From SKGN01 sp050948865 (GTDB lineage Bacteria; Bacillota_I; Bacilli_A; RF39; UBA660), in the NCBI GenBank assembly GCA_050948865.1, contig JBMNEQ010000002.1:124001-188000 (forward strand): a stretch of DNA of 64,000 nucleotides, in the 5' to 3' direction. The translations under genes were made by a program, and so were the position numbers. Every line of letters begins with the position of its first letter. Within the stretch, counting starts at the first letter, position 1. The notes under the pieces were generated by a model. The model saw nothing but the letters and a program-made list of their open reading frames with translations, searched no databases and was not told the DNA's origin. Below, piece by piece: positions 9,499 to 17,674 of this stretch.

Positions 9499-10724
9499 AG
9501 TTTCAAGAAGAAAGTTTTCTCCCCGTTTTACTAGGTGGGGATATTAGTAATTATAGTTTGGCGCGTAGTTTTTATGAAGCCTATCAGATAAAATCGTTGA
9601 TTGTTGGTCATCATCCTATTTATCCAACAATTTATACAAAAATAGTTACAAGCTTTTATGATGAAGATATTGAAAATAAAGAAGTTTTTCTTAATTTAAT
9701 GAAAAAGATTGATAAGATTTATCCTGATAAAAGAAAGATTTTATTAGGAAATAATGATAATTACGTTAGACTTATAATAGAAACTAAAAATAAATTAAGT
9801 AAAAACTTTATTGTTCCTTTTATTGATAAATTATTATTTAATAAATTAATAGTTAAAGAAGATTTTTATCAAATGTGTGAAAAGTATAATTTGGATTATC
9901 CTAAAACATTTATTTTTACATGTTCTAAAAAGGCTAATGTATCTATTAAACTTCCTTTTTCTTTTCCTGTTTTTTTAAAACCTTCAGATACTGTTATTTA
10001 TTCAAAATATAATTTTTTAGGTAAAAAGAAAGGTTATTTTATTGAAAATCAAGAAGAATTAGAAAAGACATTAAAACTTTTTTGTAAAGAGAATTATCCT
10101 GATAAATTAATTATTCAAGAATATATCCCGGGTGATGATTCTAAGATGAGAATTGTTACTTGTTATGTTGATCAAAATTCTTTTGTAAAGGGGCTTTCTA
10201 TGGGACATATTTTATTAGAAGATCATACTCCAATGTTAGTTGGTAATTATACGGCAATTATGAGTGATTATAATCAGGAGTTAAGTCAAAAAGTTATTCA
10301 GTTTTTAGAAGAAATAAAATATCTTGGAATTTGTCATTTTGATATTAAATATGATAAGAGAGATAAAAAATATAAATTTTTAGAAATGAATATTCGGCAA
10401 GGCAGAAATAATTATTATACAACTGCAGCGGGTCTTAATTTAGGGGAATGTTTAGTTAATGATTATATTAAAATGAAGAAGTTAAAATTAATCATCGCTA
10501 AAAAGCCTTGTATTTGTAGTATTATTCCTAAATATGTTCTTTATAAATATGTAAATCCAGAATTAAAAAGTCAATTAAAAAAGATAATTAAAGAAAAAGG
10601 TTGGGTTCGTCCTTTATTAATGAAAGGTGATTATAATTTTCTTCGTTTAAAACAACATATTAAAGCTGATTTTAAAAGTATTTCTAATTATAAAAAATAT
10701 TATAGAAAGGATGATCAATATTAA
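9495..10724 (+). CDS. ATP-grasp carboxylate-amine ligase, D-aspartate ligase (Aslfm)-like
   Basis: The 409-residue protein opens with FLPVLLGGDISNYSLARSFY, close to the start of enterococcal D-aspartate ligases that load D-Asp onto the Lys of peptidoglycan precursors. ATP-grasp features follow: KPSD, an IIQEYIPGDDSKMR strand and a metal-binding FLEMNIRQGRNNYYT segment. The 4-nt overlap with a FemABX gene and a flippase upstream support a wall-bridge role. Substrate assignment is inference; related ATP-grasp ligases use other acids. It overlaps the following lipoprotein gene by 14 nt. Confidence 0.75.
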   Translation: MKFQEESFLPVLLGGDISNYSLARSFYEAYQIKSLIVGHHPIYPTIYTKIVTSFYDEDIENKEVFLNLMKKIDKIYPDKRKILLGNNDNYVRLIIETKNKLSKNFIVPFIDKLLFNKLIVKEDFYQMCEKYNLDYPKTFIFTCSKKANVSIKLPFSFPVFLKPSDTVIYSKYNFLGKKKGYFIENQEELEKTLKLFCKENYPDKLIIQEYIPGDDSKMRIVTCYVDQNSFVKGLSMGHILLEDHTPMLVGNYTAIMSDYNQELSQKVIQFLEEIKYLGICHFDIKYDKRDKKYKFLEMNIRQGRNNYYTTAAGLNLGECLVNDYIKMKKLKLIIAKKPCICSIIPKYVLYKYVNPELKSQLKKIIKEKGWVRPLLMKGDYNFLRLKQHIKADFKSISNYKKYYRKDDQY

Positions 10725-11202
10725 AAAACTATTATTAATCTTTCTTTTAATATTAATAACTAGTTGTTCTAATGATGTAAAAATAGAAAAAGAAGTTTAT
10801 AATCAATTTCTTAAAGAAATAACTAATGCCACGGAAGATAAATTTAATAAAACTTTACCTTTTGATATTGATGTTTCTTTTGATGCGCTAAAAGAAATAG
10901 AAATAGCTTATCAAGTTACGATTGATAATCCTAGAGAAAACATTAGAAATATTAAAGTAATAGCAGTTCATGATCAAGAAACAAAAGATTTATTTCCTAC
11001 TTCTGGTATCTTTGAAGAACCTTTAAATTTAATTCCTAATGTAGTAAATTTAGATTCTAATTATGTGAAAGGAATAATATTAGTCGGTTATATTCCTTAT
11101 ACGGGTTACATAGAAAACTTTACTGGAGAAATTAAAGTTTTAATCGAATATGAGGATGATTTATCTAATCTTCATCAAGTATTTTATCGTTTCGAAATAT
11201 GA
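10711..11202 (+). CDS. Predicted lipoprotein, unknown function
   Basis: The 163-residue product starts with a lipoprotein signal peptide (KKLLLIFLLILITSCSN) whose lipobox ITSC places acylated Cys near residue 19. The rest is a soluble extracellular region (YQVTIDNPRENIRNIKVIAVHDQ) with beta-rich character. It is translationally coupled to the ATP-grasp ligase gene, so it may take part in envelope work. I do not recognise a family. Confidence 0.7.
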   Translation: MINIKKLLLIFLLILITSCSNDVKIEKEVYNQFLKEITNATEDKFNKTLPFDIDVSFDALKEIEIAYQVTIDNPRENIRNIKVIAVHDQETKDLFPTSGIFEEPLNLIPNVVNLDSNYVKGIILVGYIPYTGYIENFTGEIKVLIEYEDDLSNLHQVFYRFEI

Positions 11203-11247
11203 CAAAGATAAACAGTTAAAAGTTTTATACTTTAATTGGTGATCTAA

Positions 11248-11418
11248 ATGAAAGTGAAAATTTTTGATGAAGAACATGAAAAAGATTTAGAAATAGTTAT
11301 TAATAATTTTTTAAAAGAATTAGAGGGAGAAGTAGTTGATATTAAATATCAAGTAGGTTTAGCAGTTTTCTCTTCTGAACAAGTTTTTTGTTTTTCAGCT
11401 TTGATTATTTACCGTTAA
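11248..11418 (+). CDS. cse60: Sporulation protein Cse60-like small protein
   Basis: This 56-residue ORF (MKVKIFDEEHEKDLEIVINN..., ending FSALIIYR) matches the Cse60 family of Bacilli, known as a sigma-E-controlled sporulation gene product of about 60 residues. The -VDIKYQVGLAVFSSEQVFCF- core is highly characteristic. A GGTGAT site lies 4-9 nt before the ATG. It stands just before spoVAC-AD-AE, which fits a sporulation role. Its biochemical function is not known. Confidence 0.8.
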   Translation: MKVKIFDEEHEKDLEIVINNFLKELEGEVVDIKYQVGLAVFSSEQVFCFSALIIYR

Positions 11419-11478
11419 ATAGTACTTAAATGTATTATTTTTTTTTATTTAATCCATATTAAATAGTGAGGTGTTAAT

Positions 11479-11916
11479 ATGGATAAAAAAATGTATCAAG
11501 ATTTAGTTAAGCGTTTATCTCCTAAAGAAAATAAAATTTATAATATTATGAAAGCTTTTTTAATAGGAGGACTTTTAGGTCTTTTCGCTCAATTTATTAT
11601 TGATATTTATCTTTATAATAATATTCCCCAAAAAGAAGCGAATACCTTTATGATTATTACTTTAATAATAATTGCAAGCATTTGGACAGCTATTGGTAAT
11701 TTTGATAATTTAGTTGGTTTTGCTAAGGCTGGTTTAATAGTTCCCATAACTGGTTTTGCTCATGCGATGACTAGTTCAGCTATGGAATATCGTAAAGAAG
11801 GTTTAATACAAGGAATAGGTTCTAATATTTTTAAATTATCTGGTAGTGTTATTTTATATGGGGTAACTGCCGCTTATGTTTTTGGTTTAATTAGAATACT
11901 TTTATTTGGAGGTTAA
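11479..11916 (+). CDS. spoVAC: Stage V sporulation protein AC
   Basis: This 145-residue membrane protein matches SpoVAC: the LSPKENKIYNIMKAFLIGGLLG start and GFAHAMTSSAMEYRKEG core are family signatures. SpoVA proteins form the channel that imports dipicolinic acid (Ca-DPA) into the forespore and releases it in germination; SpoVAC has been described as a mechanosensitive channel component. A TGAGGTG site precedes the ATG. The gene order spoVAC-spoVAD-spoVAE is the minimal conserved set of spore-formers. Confidence 0.93.
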   Translation: MDKKMYQDLVKRLSPKENKIYNIMKAFLIGGLLGLFAQFIIDIYLYNNIPQKEANTFMIITLIIIASIWTAIGNFDNLVGFAKAGLIVPITGFAHAMTSSAMEYRKEGLIQGIGSNIFKLSGSVILYGVTAAYVFGLIRILLFGG

Positions 11917-11917
11917 T

Positions 11918-12910
11918 ATGACAATAAAATTTATAAATGTTTATCTTAATGAAGTTAGTACTATAACAGGAGAATTAGAAGAACAAGGTCCTTTATCAAA
12001 AAGTTTTGATAAAAGTTATAAAGATTATTATTTTGAACAAGAAACTTGGGAACAAGCAGAAATTAAAATGATGACAGAAAGTATTAATATTTTATTAAAT
12101 AAGATTAATAAAGAAAAAAAGGATATTAATCTATTTTTAGCAGGGGATTTATTAAATCAACTTACTGCTTCTAGTTATACTTCTTCTTATTTAGGAGTAC
12201 CTTTTTTAGGGCTTTATGGTGCTTGTTCAACTTCTTGTGAAAGTTTAATAGTGGGTTCAGTATTACTTTCAAACAAACAAATAGAGAATTGTATTTGTTC
12301 TGTTAGTTCTCATAATTTAGTTGCAGAAAAACAATTTCGTAATCCTGTAGAATATGGGGCTCCTAAACCTAAAACAACAACTTTAACAGCGACAGGAGCA
12401 GCAAGTGCCTTTTTAAGTAGAAATAAAAGCAAAATAATGATTGAAAGTGGAACCATTGGTAAAACTCTAGATTTAGGAATAAAGGATGCTTCTCATTTAG
12501 GTTCAGCGATGGCACCTGCAGCTGCGGATACTATTTATCAACATTTAAGTGATTTAAAAAGGGAACCTAATTATTATGATTTAATTTTAACGGGAGATTT
12601 AGGTGAATATGGAAAGAAAATTTTTTTAGAATATATGAAAACTGAATATGGTTATAATCTTTCTAAAAATTATGATGATTGTGGAACAATTTTATATGAT
12701 ACTAATAGACAAAACGTTTATGCAGGAGCTGGAGGATCAGTTACTAGTGCTTTGGTTACTTATGCTTCTATAATTAATAAAATGAAAAAAGAAGAATTAA
12801 ATAGGGTTTTAATCGTAGCGACAGGAGCTTTATTTTCTCAAACAATGGTTAATCAAAAAATGACAATTCCTTCTATCGCTCATGCCATTAGTTTGGAGGT
12901 CGTTCCATGA
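11918..12910 (+). CDS. spoVAD: Stage V sporulation protein AD
   Basis: This 330-residue thiolase-fold protein is the DPA-binding partner of the SpoVA channel. Visible family segments are LGVPFLGLYGACSTSCESL, SSHNLVAEKQFRNPVEYG, KDASHLGSAMAPAAADT and LTGDLGEYGKKIF. ATG 11918 is used: GGAGGT lies 5 nt upstream, and the in-frame start 12 nt earlier lies within spoVAC. It ends 4 nt inside spoVAE. Confidence 0.95.
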   Translation: MTIKFINVYLNEVSTITGELEEQGPLSKSFDKSYKDYYFEQETWEQAEIKMMTESINILLNKINKEKKDINLFLAGDLLNQLTASSYTSSYLGVPFLGLYGACSTSCESLIVGSVLLSNKQIENCICSVSSHNLVAEKQFRNPVEYGAPKPKTTTLTATGAASAFLSRNKSKIMIESGTIGKTLDLGIKDASHLGSAMAPAAADTIYQHLSDLKREPNYYDLILTGDLGEYGKKIFLEYMKTEYGYNLSKNYDDCGTILYDTNRQNVYAGAGGSVTSALVTYASIINKMKKEELNRVLIVATGALFSQTMVNQKMTIPSIAHAISLEVVP

Positions 12911-13257
12911 TTTATGTTAAAGCTTTTATATTTTCTGGTTTAGTTTGTGTTATAGGACAAATAATATTAGATAATACTAAATGGACACCAGGTCATTTAA
13001 CGTCATTTTTTGTTACTTTAGGAGCTTTTTTAGATATTTTTTCTATCTATGATAAATTTGTTTTATGGGCAGGTGGTGGCGCTTTAGTTCCAATTACTAG
13101 TTTTGGTCATTTACTTATTCATGGAGCTTTAGAAAAGGCTAAGGAATATAGTATTCTAGGATTAAGTATGGGAATGTTTGATTTAACAGCTTCAGGAATA
13201 ATTTCGGCAATTATAATCGCCTTTGTTTTAGCTTTAATATTTAAACCAAAAAATTAA
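12907..13257 (+). CDS. spoVAE: Stage V sporulation protein AE (SpoVAEB type)
   Basis: This 116-residue membrane protein has KAFIFSGLVCVIGQIILD, WTPGHLTSFFVTLG and GGGALVPITSFGHLLIHG, all hallmarks of SpoVAE. It is a membrane component of the forespore DPA channel. It overlaps spoVAD by 4 nt and ends at a terminator, closing the spoVA operon. Confidence 0.93.
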   Translation: MIYVKAFIFSGLVCVIGQIILDNTKWTPGHLTSFFVTLGAFLDIFSIYDKFVLWAGGGALVPITSFGHLLIHGALEKAKEYSILGLSMGMFDLTASGIISAIIIAFVLALIFKPKN

Positions 13258-13287
13258 AAACTCAAGTAATTATACTGGAGTTTTTAA
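13256..13287 (+). terminator. Rho-independent terminator of the spoVA operon
   Basis: AAAAACTC (13256-13263) pairs with GAGTTTTT (13278-13285); the T run continues the stem. Confidence 0.75.
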
Positions 13288-13328
13288 TTGATTTTCATGA
13301 TATAATTGAAGATAGGGAGTGGTTTAAA

Positions 13329-14051
13329 GTGGCTTATCAAGTAAAAATTAATGAGTTTGAAGGACCGTTAGATTTATTGCTTCATTTAATAAAGGAAGCG
13401 GATATTGATATTTATTTGATAAAATTAGAAGAAATAACTAAACAATATTTAGATTATATAAAAGAAATGGAAAAATTAAATTTATCAATCGCTAGTGAAT
13501 ATTTAGTTTTAGCAGCTGAATTAATAGAAATAAAAGCTAAATCTTTATTACCAAAAAAAGAATCTAATGATAATGAAGAAGCGGAAGAAGATCCTCGGGA
13601 AAAATTAATAAATCGGTTAATTGAGTATCAGGCTTATAAAGAAATTACGAATAATTTTAAAGAATTAAAAGAAGAGAGAGATAATATTTTTACTAAAATA
13701 CCATCAAGTTTAAAAGAATATTCTCTTAATATAAAGAGATCTTCAAATGTTAGTGGGAATGATTTAGTAGAAGCTTTAGTGAAATTTTTAAATCAAACTG
13801 AAGAAGATAGACCTTTACAAACAAAAATTATTAATGAAGAATGGTCTTTAAAAGAACGTTCTAATTTTATTAAAGAGATCTTAAAAGATAAAAAAAGTGT
13901 TTCCTTTTTCAATCTTTTTGCTAAACAATCTAAAAGTTTAATTGTGGTAACTTTTCTATCAATTTTAGATTTAGCGAATAAAGGAGAAATAATTATCAGA
14001 CAAAATAATTCTTTTGATATAATATATTTGGAGTTAAAAGGAAGTGTGTAA
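13329..14051 (+). CDS. scpA: Segregation and condensation protein A
   Basis: The 240-residue kleisin links the two SMC heads and binds ScpB in the bacterial condensin complex. The N-terminal VKINEFEGPLDLLLHLIKEA motif and central LAAELIEIKAKSLLP segment are diagnostic, and the length is normal. The start is GTG 13329, with AGGGAGTGG 7 nt upstream and no suitable ATG. A TATAAT box lies at 13301-13306. scpB follows directly. Confidence 0.95.
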   Translation: MAYQVKINEFEGPLDLLLHLIKEADIDIYLIKLEEITKQYLDYIKEMEKLNLSIASEYLVLAAELIEIKAKSLLPKKESNDNEEAEEDPREKLINRLIEYQAYKEITNNFKELKEERDNIFTKIPSSLKEYSLNIKRSSNVSGNDLVEALVKFLNQTEEDRPLQTKIINEEWSLKERSNFIKEILKDKKSVSFFNLFAKQSKSLIVVTFLSILDLANKGEIIIRQNNSFDIIYLELKGSV

Positions 14052-14052
14052 A

Positions 14053-14616
14053 ATGAACCTTAAAGCAGTCTTAGAAGGACTTTTATTTGTTGTTGGGGAT
14101 GATGGTTTAACTATGGAACAAATTTGTTTAATAATGGAAATTGATAATCAAGAAGCTAAGGAATTGATTTTAAATTTAAAAAAGGATTATGAAGAGGAAA
14201 ATCGGGGTTTAAGAATTAATTTTTTAGGGAATACTTTTAAATTAACAACAAAAGAAGAACATAAAGATTATTATTTAAAATTATTTTTAGAGGAAACGTC
14301 TGTTTCTTTATCTCAGGCGGCTCTTGAAGTTTTAGCAATTATCGTGTATAATGAGCCTATCACAAGAATTCAAGTAGATGATATTAGAGGAGTAAATAGT
14401 GGCCAAATAATAAGAAAATTAGTGGCTAAAGGTTTAATTAAAGAAGTGGGGCGATCTGATTTACCTGGACGTCCAATTCTTTATAAAACGACTAATGAGT
14501 TTTTTGATTATTTTGGTTTAGCTTCTAAAGAAGAACTTCCAAAGTTAGAAATGAAATCTAGTTCTTTAAAAACTGAATTTGATTTATTTTCCTCAAATTA
14601 TAAAGAAGAAAAATAA
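14053..14616 (+). CDS. scpB: Segregation and condensation protein B
   Basis: A 187-residue winged-helix protein that dimerises and binds ScpA. Family signatures: LEGLLFVVGDDGLT, LSQAALEVLAIIVYNEPITR, and a GLIKEVGRSDLPGRPILYKTT tract near the C-terminus. ATG 14053 follows the scpA stop by one base, with AGGAAG about 10 nt upstream; an in-frame GTG at 14044 has worse spacing. Cotranscribed with scpA. tRNA-Leu begins 3 nt after the stop. Confidence 0.95.
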   Translation: MNLKAVLEGLLFVVGDDGLTMEQICLIMEIDNQEAKELILNLKKDYEEENRGLRINFLGNTFKLTTKEEHKDYYLKLFLEETSVSLSQAALEVLAIIVYNEPITRIQVDDIRGVNSGQIIRKLVAKGLIKEVGRSDLPGRPILYKTTNEFFDYFGLASKEELPKLEMKSSSLKTEFDLFSSNYKEEK

Positions 14617-14618
14617 TT

Positions 14619-14704
14619 GCCAGTGTGGTGGAATGGTAGACACGTCAGACTCAAAATCTGATGATGGTAACATTATGTCGGTTCAAGTCCGACCACTGGC
14701 ACCA
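14619..14704 (+). tRNA. tRNA-Leu (anticodon CAA)
   Basis: The acceptor GCCAGTG pairs with CACTGGC and CCA is encoded. The anticodon stem TCAGA/TCTGA encloses loop CTCAAAA, giving CAA. A long variable arm (GATGGTAACATTATGTC) confirms a class II leucine tRNA. Confidence 0.95.
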
Positions 14705-14720
14705 AAAAGTAGGTGTGATG

Positions 14721-15050
14721 ATGAAATATTTTAAATTAATTTTAATAATATTAATAATAAGTGGTTGTGGTTTTAAAAGTAAATATAAAAAATTAGAAGA
14801 AGAATTTTTAGAAATAAGTTCTGATTATTATGAAGAGTATATTTTAGGGCGTTATGAATTAGATAATTTATTACAAATAACTTTAAGTGATCTTGAAGCG
14901 AATGAATATGATATAAAAAACTTTATTAAAAATAAATGTGATATGAATTCTTATGTTTTTATAGAACCTATTTATGATAATGGTGTTGTAATTGATTATG
15001 AAATAGAAAGTTTTTTAACTTGTGGAAGTTATCAAACACCAAAAGATTAA
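14721..15050 (+). CDS. Small predicted lipoprotein, unknown function
   Basis: The 109-residue product has a lipoprotein signal (KYFKLILIILIISGCG) with Cys near residue 16, then an acidic, helix-prone domain (KLEEEFLEISSDYYEEYIL) and two later Cys (KNKCDMN, FLTCGSY) that could pair outside the cell. AGGTG (14711-14715) favours ATG 14721 or the adjacent ATG 14718. It lies between two tRNA genes. No family recognised. Confidence 0.6.
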   Translation: MKYFKLILIILIISGCGFKSKYKKLEEEFLEISSDYYEEYILGRYELDNLLQITLSDLEANEYDIKNFIKNKCDMNSYVFIEPIYDNGVVIDYEIESFLTCGSYQTPKD

Positions 15051-15057
15051 ATTATTA

Positions 15058-15086
15058 TTGCCTAAATCAAATAAATTTGTTATATT
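15058..15086 (+). promoter_or_regulatory. Promoter of tRNA-Met
   Basis: TTGCCT (15058-15063), 17-nt spacer, TATATT (15081-15086), ending 16 nt before the mature tRNA. Confidence 0.6.
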
Positions 15087-15102
15087 AATAATGTCTTTTT
15101 AT

Positions 15103-15179
15103 GGCGATGTAGCTCAGCTGGCTAGAGCGTTCGGCTCATACCCGAAAGGTCGGGAGTTCAAGTCTCCCCGTCGCTACCA
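15103..15179 (+). tRNA. tRNA-Met, elongator (anticodon CAT)
   Basis: GGCGATG pairs with CGTCGCT, CCA is encoded and the anticodon loop is CTCATAC. The anticodon stem lacks the three G-C pairs of an initiator, position 1-72 can pair as G-U, and the sequence resembles Bacillus elongator tRNA-Met (GGCGGTGTAGCTCAGCTGG...). Confidence 0.88.
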
Positions 15180-15186
15180 AATGAGT

Positions 15187-15212
15187 AAAACTTGTTTAGA
15201 CAAGTTTTTTTA
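15187..15212 (+). terminator. Rho-independent terminator after tRNA-Met
   Basis: AAAACTTG (15187-15194) pairs with CAAGTTTT (15201-15208), followed by T residues. Confidence 0.8.
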
Positions 15213-15242
15213 TTGACTTTTAAAAATTTTAAATGTTACAAT
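15213..15242 (+). promoter_or_regulatory. Promoter of the gene at 15268
   Basis: TTGACT (15213-15218), 18-nt spacer and TACAAT (15237-15242) with an upstream TGT (extended -10). Confidence 0.5.
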
Positions 15243-15267
15243 TAAATTATAATTGTAAGGAGAATTT

Positions 15268-15729
15268 ATGAAAAGATTTTTAAATTTATTTTCTAAAGAA
15301 AATGATAATGAACAACAAAAAATAATTGATCAATATTTAATGAATGGTTATCAAAAGATAATTGAATATAATAATAATTATTTGTTAATTAATGATCAAT
15401 ATAAGAAATTTACGATGGGGGAAAAGATTTATAAATTTGAAGATTTATTATCTGTAGAAATATTAGAAAATAATGAAGTTATTGCGCAAGCCCATAGTGA
15501 GAATAAAATATTTAAAACAGATCATTATCAAAATTTATCTAATAAAAATAGGCAAATATGTTTAAGATTAGAATTAAGATTGCTTTTTAACTCATTGATT
15601 GATTCAGAATTAAAAATTCCTTTAATTAATAAAAAAATGAAAAAAGGTTCTAAACAATATAAAAAGGCTTATGATATAGCCCAAGAATATTTTTTAAATT
15701 TTAAGTTTATTTTAAATCAAAAAAATTAA
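15268..15729 (+). CDS. Conserved-looking cytoplasmic protein, unknown function
   Basis: A 153-residue soluble protein with no signal or membrane segment. It has an N-terminal helix (QQKIIDQYLMNGYQKIIEYN), a beta-rich centre (EKIYKFEDLLSVEILENNEVI) resembling small Bacillota DUF proteins that carry a YKFEDLLSFEL-type core, and a lysine-rich C-terminus. TAAGGAG precedes the ATG. It converges on the next gene, sharing a terminator. I cannot name a function. Confidence 0.6.
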   Translation: MKRFLNLFSKENDNEQQKIIDQYLMNGYQKIIEYNNNYLLINDQYKKFTMGEKIYKFEDLLSVEILENNEVIAQAHSENKIFKTDHYQNLSNKNRQICLRLELRLLFNSLIDSELKIPLINKKMKKGSKQYKKAYDIAQEYFLNFKFILNQKN

Positions 15730-15750
15730 GAATTTCCCTTAATTTTTTTT
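15722..15750. terminator. Bidirectional terminator between convergent genes
   Basis: AAAATTAAG (15722-15730) pairs with CTTAATTTT (15738-15746), flanked by A and T runs, so it can act on both strands. Confidence 0.7.
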
Positions 15751-16347
15751 ATGAGGAATATTATTTAAAAGATAATCAAATAGAGATTTATATTGTTTTA
15801 TAATTACTGTTTCTAAATTGATATGTTTTATGATAGAAAAAATAATATCGATGATTAAGTAAAGAAATAAAAAGAAGGTTATGATCATTAAAGTTAAATT
15901 AAAAGTAATTAGTTTTTCAATAAAAGGATGAAGTCCTTTAATTAAAAGTAAACTTAAAATTCCCCAAAAGAAAGAATTTAATAAACAGATTCTTCCTTTG
16001 ATATTAAAAAAACGATTAGAATAATCCCACCATTTCATTTGAAAAATTAATTCCATTAACCAACCAATAAAATATTCCCATAGACTCATAATTAAAATAG
16101 AGGTTATAAAAATTAAAAATATATTATATTGTAAATATTTAAAAATATAAATTAATATTAAAGAACCAAATCCATAGATTGGACAAAAGGGTCCATATAA
16201 AAAGCCACTATTAATTAATTTCTTTTGATAAAGGGAAATATAGGTAGATTCTAATAACCATCCAACAAAACTATAAATGATTAAAAATAGGATTATATAT
16301 TTTATATTAGTAAAATCAATTAAAAGTATTTTTAACTCAAGAAACAT
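15739..16347 (-). CDS. Membrane protein of the putative ABC-transporter type IV permease family (PF06541-like)
   Basis: A 202-residue protein with five to six hydrophobic segments. The segments IIYSFVGWLLESTYIS, LINSGFLYGPFCPIYGFGS, SLWEYFIGWLMELIFQMKWWDYS and IKGRICLLNSFFWGILSL are the conserved core of the CmpB-like family, named as an ABC permease although function is unproven. AGGAGT lies upstream on the minus strand. No ATPase gene is nearby. Confidence 0.8.
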   Translation of the reverse strand: MFLELKILLIDFTNIKYIILFLIIYSFVGWLLESTYISLYQKKLINSGFLYGPFCPIYGFGSLILIYIFKYLQYNIFLIFITSILIMSLWEYFIGWLMELIFQMKWWDYSNRFFNIKGRICLLNSFFWGILSLLLIKGLHPFIEKLITFNLTLMIITFFLFLYLIIDIIFSIIKHINLETVIIKQYKSLFDYLLNNIPHKKN

Positions 16348-16458
16348 TCTAATTACTCCTTTATTGTTTTTATTATACTATATTTTGTTTAACTTTTTAA
16401 TAAAATTATGATTAATTTTATCTTCAAGGAGTCTTCTAAATTCTTAATATTAAATTAA

Positions 16459-16480
16459 AAAACTACTTTTTAAGTAGTTC
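16459..16480 (-). terminator. Terminator of the Met/Pro-rich protein gene
   Basis: Read on the minus strand, AACTACTT (16472-16479) pairs with AAGTAGTT (16461-16468) and is followed by a T run. It lies just after the gene at 16484-16828. Confidence 0.75.
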
Positions 16481-16483
16481 TTT

Positions 16484-16828
16484 TTATAACATTTGCATAG
16501 AAGTATGATAAGGATTAGAAGATAAATCTTTGTTCAAATTTGGTGTTTCTAAGGGTTCAGGACGTTGACTTGTTATGATAGATGATTTTTCTAATCTTGT
16601 TAATCGATCATCCATTCTTTTTAAATCCCTTTCTAGGGAATTTATTCTATTTTCTAATTTGTTAAGTTCAGGGGTGGGCATTCCTGGCATAGTAGTCATT
16701 GGTGGCATACCAGTAAAAGGGGTATCACTCATTGGCTGCATACTAGGAAATTGGGGTCCTGGCATAGGATTTATTCCTGGAGTAAATTGCATTCCAGGAT
16801 GAAACATGCCTTGAAAATCTGTTTGCAT
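16484..16828 (-). CDS. Met/Pro-rich protein with a coiled coil, unknown function
   Basis: The 114-residue product has an unusual N-terminal half rich in Met, Pro, Gly and Phe (many PGM, MPG and PM motifs, residues ~8-50), a heptad-like coiled coil (LNKLENRINSLERDLKRM, ~55-80) and a polar tail. No signal peptide or membrane segment. AGGAGG precedes the start on the minus strand. The composition recalls structural proteins such as spore-coat or morphogenetic factors, but that is inference from composition. It is isolated, with its own terminator. Confidence 0.65.
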   Translation of the reverse strand: MQTDFQGMFHPGMQFTPGINPMPGPQFPSMQPMSDTPFTGMPPMTTMPGMPTPELNKLENRINSLERDLKRMDDRLTRLEKSSIITSQRPEPLETPNLNKDLSSNPYHTSMQML

Positions 16829-16974
16829 TATTCCTCCTTTTTATCTTTTTAATTAATATATGCTTTAGTTTATTTTTTGTTTAGGCTGTTGTATAATAAC
16901 ATTATAAGCTTTTTAAAAAGATATTTGATTGACATATTTTGAAGACTTTAGGTCTTTATATCTTTGTTTTTCCA

Positions 16975-16983
16975 TGTTATAAT
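16975..16983 (+). promoter_or_regulatory. Extended -10 promoter of the lipoprotein gene at 17005
   Basis: TG at 16975-16976 followed by TATAAT (16978-16983). Its position rules out the longer reading-frame starts upstream of 17005. Confidence 0.5.
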
Positions 16984-17004
16984 ATGAAGAAAGTAGGTGG
17001 CCTT

Positions 17005-17664
17005 ATGCCTAAATATTTTATCTTGTTAGTTATTGTTTTTATCTTATTAACTGGTTGCAGTGTTAAAAAGGTTGATCTTGATGAATATGAAGATATTATT
17101 GAAACAGTTCTCTATCAAGAAAGAAATCTTTTTAATAGGGTTTCTAATGGTTATAAATATTATTTACCTCGGGGTGTAGTTTTAGGCTCTACTAATCAAT
17201 TTAATGAACAATTATATGCTAAAGAAGATCGTTATTATTTATATATTAATATAGTTAGTTATTATTTTAATAAAACTAATGATTATGTATTTAATGATAA
17301 AATAGATTATAGTAAAAAATTAGCTTTTAAAGATAAACAAGGTTATTTAGAAATTAAATCTATAAATGACAAATATTTTATTAAAATGGTATATAATCAT
17401 GCTGAGATTGAATCTATTGTCTCTAAAGAGAATATAAAACAAACCTTAATTAATTTCAGTTATATTTTATCTTCATTAAAATTTAATAAAAATGTTGTTC
17501 AATTAGCTTTTAATAAAGATGCTTGGGATTCAACTGAAAAAACTTTTAATATTTTTGAATCTAAAAGAACTGAAGGTAATTTTTTAGATTATGTTAAAAG
17601 ATATGATGTTTATGAAGAAGAGATAGAAGATTTAATTTTATCAGAATGGGATATTATAGAATAG
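17005..17664 (+). CDS. Predicted lipoprotein, unknown function
   Basis: A 219-residue product with signal peptide KYFILLVIVFILLTGCS, lipobox Cys at residue ~17, then a mixed soluble domain (residues ~45-200: YLPRGVVLGSTNQFNEQLYA, KLAFKDKQGYLEIKSINDKY). ATG 17005 is chosen because AGGTGG lies just upstream and the probable -10 box is at 16978. It is followed within 10 nt by the acidic protein gene at 17675, suggesting an operon of envelope-associated genes through 19161. Not recognised. Confidence 0.7.
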   Translation: MPKYFILLVIVFILLTGCSVKKVDLDEYEDIIETVLYQERNLFNRVSNGYKYYLPRGVVLGSTNQFNEQLYAKEDRYYLYINIVSYYFNKTNDYVFNDKIDYSKKLAFKDKQGYLEIKSINDKYFIKMVYNHAEIESIVSKENIKQTLINFSYILSSLKFNKNVVQLAFNKDAWDSTEKTFNIFESKRTEGNFLDYVKRYDVYEEEIEDLILSEWDIIE

Positions 17665-17674
17665 AGGTGTAAAA

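Noticed and set aside
15022..15216. Open frame of 64 codons spanning tRNA-Met
   Set aside because: It runs across a complete tRNA gene and its terminator and has no RBS; a by-chance frame.
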